DNA of 6,769 bases. It comes from an uncultured Clostridia bacterium. Lineage in GTDB: Bacteria; Bacillota; Clostridia; Peptostreptococcales; Anaerovoracaceae. The notes beneath the pieces are model-generated. The model had not been told where the DNA came from. It saw only the letters and a program-made list of their open reading frames with translations, and did not search any database. Made by a program: the position numbers and the translations under genes. Of this stretch, positions 5,580-6,769 are shown piece by piece. Each line of letters starts with the position of its first letter. Positions within the stretch are counted from its first letter, which is position 1. The stretch covers positions 1 to 6,769 of the forward strand of contig CAKQVC010000115.1 in the NCBI GenBank assembly GCA_934277655.1. The letters run 5' to 3'.

Positions 5580-6317
5580 TTATTCTCTTTCAATTTCTAT
5601 ACTTAAAGATTTTCCAGATTTATCGCTTTGAAAATTTTCATAATACCAAAAATAGAAAGGCTTTTCACAAAGTTCAAAATAAATAATTTCATCGGGTTTT
5701 TTATTTTCTATTTTTGCATTGTAAATATCTTCATCATGTACAAATCCATATAAAAAGCGACTATTGTCTGGACTGATATTTAAATCTTGTAAGCTATCAC
5801 TTAATGCTAACTGTGATTTTAGTAACGACATCGTATCTTTGTCATACGGGCGGTCTTTCTTTATAACCTCATGTACACTTGTAATATAAGCATATCTCTT
5901 TTTACCATCTATTTCCTTAATTTTGAATTTTGAAAATGTCAAACTTGACTCTATATCGTTTTTTTCTGATATATACAAAACACTTTTATAGTTTTCGTTT
6001 TCAAACTCCTTTATAATCTTATCAATATGTGCTTTATATTCTTCGCCTTGTTCAAACTCAATAGAGGCACTTAACAGAGCATCCTGTATTGAGTTTGCAT
6101 AATTTTCATCAGAAAGTAAACTTTCTTTTGAGTTTAAATCTTCTATTGGATAATATTTTGTTATTTCTGCCGGAACATATTTATCGTTCATTTCTGTTCT
6201 TTGTATTAAACTATTTCCACCTGTTATTTGACCTAAATATCCAAGCCCTAGAAAAACACTAAACACAAAAATAATTATTCCCAATATTATCCAAATTACC
6301 TTCTTTTGTTTAGTCAT
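5580..6317 (-). CDS. Cargo protein with one N-terminal membrane anchor, 245 aa, unknown function
   Basis: I do not recognise this protein. A short basic head (MTKQKK) is followed by one strong hydrophobic helix (about residues 7-28, VIWIILGIIIFVFSVFLGLG) without a lipobox, which suggests a type II anchor or uncleaved signal with the remaining 215 residues outside the cell. That part is charged and rich in Lys, Glu, Asp and Tyr, with a central alpha-beta look (FSKFKIKEIDGKKRYAYITS) and an aromatic end (CEKPFYFWYYENF). The start is set at ATG 6317 with GAGAGG about 10 nt upstream. An upstream GTG (6380) in the same frame lies directly at the -10 box of the promoter, before any likely transcription start, and is rejected. 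It is independent of the 174-aa gene in sequence but shares its upstream module. Confidence 0.82.
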   Translation of the reverse strand: MTKQKKVIWIILGIIIFVFSVFLGLGYLGQITGGNSLIQRTEMNDKYVPAEITKYYPIEDLNSKESLLSDENYANSIQDALLSASIEFEQGEEYKAHIDKIIKEFENENYKSVLYISEKNDIESSLTFSKFKIKEIDGKKRYAYITSVHEVIKKDRPYDKDTMSLLKSQLALSDSLQDLNISPDNSRFLYGFVHDEDIYNAKIENKKPDEIIYFELCEKPFYFWYYENFQSDKSGKSLSIEIERE

Positions 6318-6380
6318 AAGATTAAGCCCTCTCAATTTATTGATTGTTAAATACAAATTTATATGTTTCTCTGTATTCAC

Positions 6381-6389
6381 ATTATACCA
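6381..6389 (-). promoter_or_regulatory. Extended -10 promoter of the 245-aa cargo gene
   Basis: TGGTATAAT on the minus strand (TATAAT at 6381-6386) with TTGTAG 17 bp upstream as a weak -35. It predicts a transcript starting near 6374 with a leader of about 57 nt before the ATG at 6317. It parallels the promoter of the other cargo gene. Confidence 0.7.
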
Positions 6390-6461
6390 TTTTCCACTAC
6401 CTGCTACAATATTTCAAAATCTTAAGACTACTTTTTTCTGCTTTTGAAAAGCTACTTTACC

Positions 6462-6556
6462 GTCCATAATTTGTAAAGGGTGCTAAGCATTGCTTACGCA
6501 ACAAGCCCTTGACAAATCATATCCCAATAAGTTTAGAGTAATCAAGCAGAAATAAA
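6462..6556. repeat. Shared upstream module, copy 2 (hairpin element)
   Basis: Second copy of the module at 5191-5295. TTGTAAAGGG (6471-6480) and CCCTTGACAA form the outer stem with one mismatch. Inside, TTGC and GCAA pair around a 4-nt loop; on the minus strand the loop reads GTAA, a GNRA-type tetraloop. Compared with copy 1 the stem pair A-T has become G-C, a compensatory change that keeps pairing. It lies about 80-170 bp upstream of the promoter of the 245-aa gene. Confidence 0.7.
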
Positions 6557-6573
6557 ATAGCCTGTTGTTTTAA

Positions 6574-6610
6574 GCCAATGAAAAAGAGATACCAACACAT
6601 TTATGTAGTA
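6574..6610. other. Small interrupted inverted repeat near the right end
   Basis: GATAC and GTATC enclose ACAT-TT-ATGT within about 6588-6613, giving a weak hairpin between copy 2 of the upstream module and the right-end motif. No T run follows. It could be an operator or nothing at all. Confidence 0.25.
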
Positions 6611-6641
6611 TCGCTAACTTAATAGCATTATTCTTTTATTC

Positions 6642-6663
6642 GCAAGCAGGTAAACACAGGTTA
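6642..6663 (+). promoter_or_regulatory. Right-end motif identical to the recombinase promoter motif
   Basis: GCAAGCAGGTA followed directly by AACACAGGTTA lies 32 bp inside the right junction. On the minus strand at 2037-2063 the recombinase promoter region has GCAAGCAGGTA, then five extra bases (TTGTA), then AACACGGGTTA: 21 of 22 bases agree outside the insertion. A single DNA-binding protein could act at both places. Confidence 0.6.
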
Positions 6664-6667
6664 TTCC

Positions 6668-6769
6668 TTAATATCCTTTTGTTTGGGAAACTCCGGTTTC
6701 CCAGTTGGAAACGGTCTGGCGCGTGACGTAGACCTTTTCCGCCAGCTCCTCCTGCGAAAGCGAGAGCGC
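6668..6769 (-). pseudogene. 5' part of the split XRE-family regulator (partial, runs off the right edge)
   Basis: The minus strand enters from the right edge as ALSLSQEELAEKVYVTRQ and TVSNWETG, a typical Cro/CI helix-turn-helix through its recognition helix. It then runs seven codons into the element (VSQTKGY) and stops at TAA (6668-6670). The host sequence ends at the core 6696-6702. Its natural continuation is the fragment at 1-373. The truncated product may still contain the DNA-binding helices but lacks the membrane part, so it may be inactive or act in an unregulated way. Confidence 0.88.
6685..6702. other. attR core within an inverted repeat
   Basis: GGGAAAC (6685-6691), TCCG, then GTTTCCC (6696-6702) is a perfect 7-bp inverted repeat. 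Its right arm is the 7-bp core shared with attL (367-373). Bases up to 6695 are element; from 6703 on (AGTTGGAAACGG) they are host. The rejoined empty site would read CCA-GTTTCCC-AGTTGGAAAC, which also carries a GTTTCC/GGAAAC inverted repeat. Confidence 0.75.

Larger units (their letters stand above)
367..6702. mobile_element. Integrative and mobilizable element (serine recombinase plus MobT relaxase), about 6.33 kb
   Basis: The insert is bounded by the 7-bp direct repeat GTTTCCC (367-373 and 6696-6702; offset 6,329 bp). Removing it restores an uninterrupted regulator gene. It carries a large serine recombinase next to the left end, a relaxase of the MobT family, an oriT of Tn916/ICEBs1 type and two cargo genes, but no VirD4/FtsK-like coupling protein and no T4SS gene. 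That gene set defines an IME rather than a self-transmissible ICE. Composition is AT-rich compared with the flanks, which fits horizontal acquisition. The element looks complete: both ends, the recombinase and the relaxase are intact. Mobility itself is inferred. Confidence 0.9.

Noticed and set aside
6318..6380. GTG start at 6380 for the 245-aa gene (giving 266 aa)
   Set aside because: The GTG touches the TATAAT box, so it would precede the transcription start; ATG at 6317 has GAGAGG in place and directly precedes the basic head and membrane helix.

Overview
The window shows a compact integrative and mobilizable element (IME) of about 6.33 kb, AT-rich, inserted in a GC-rich gene. The flanks (the first 60 bases are 58% GC) carry the two halves of one minus-strand gene: an XRE-type helix-turn-helix regulator with a C-terminal membrane part. 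Joining the end of the right half (reading ...TVSNWETG) to the left half (KSYPDIHSLLLL...) restores a continuous reading frame. The 7-bp direct repeat GTTTCCC (367-373 and 6696-6702) marks the junctions. The style of this regulator and of the element genes suggests a gut-type Firmicute, or a GC-rich gut actinobacterium that acquired a Firmicute element. Genus cannot be fixed from the sequence.

All genes supported here lie on the minus strand. From left to right: attL; a large serine recombinase (TndX/TnpX type, 537 aa) ending about 27 bp from the left junction; its promoter, which lies inside an inverted repeat; an unrecognised small ORF; a roughly 0.6-kb stretch holding a degenerate array of units about 63 bp long; a MobT/Rep_trans relaxase (388 aa, N-terminal HTH, kin of Tn916 Orf20 and ICEBs1 NicK); an intrinsic terminator plus a 15-codon leader ORF placed just before the mobT ribosome binding site; an oriT of Tn916/ICEBs1 type; then two cargo genes for unrelated membrane proteins (174 and 245 aa), each with its own promoter and a shared upstream repeat; and attR.

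The genes fit one life cycle. The recombinase would excise and integrate the element, and the relaxase would nick at oriT and pilot one strand. No coupling protein or type IV secretion gene is present, so transfer would need a co-resident ICE (inference). The points most worth a second look are: (i) a near-identical 21-of-22-base motif found both at the right end beside attR and in the recombinase promoter; (ii) the terminator and leader ORF that any transcript must cross to reach mobT; (iii) the paired upstream modules of the two cargo genes, whose hairpin shows a compensatory base change; and (iv) the 63-bp repeat array between mobT and the small ORF.
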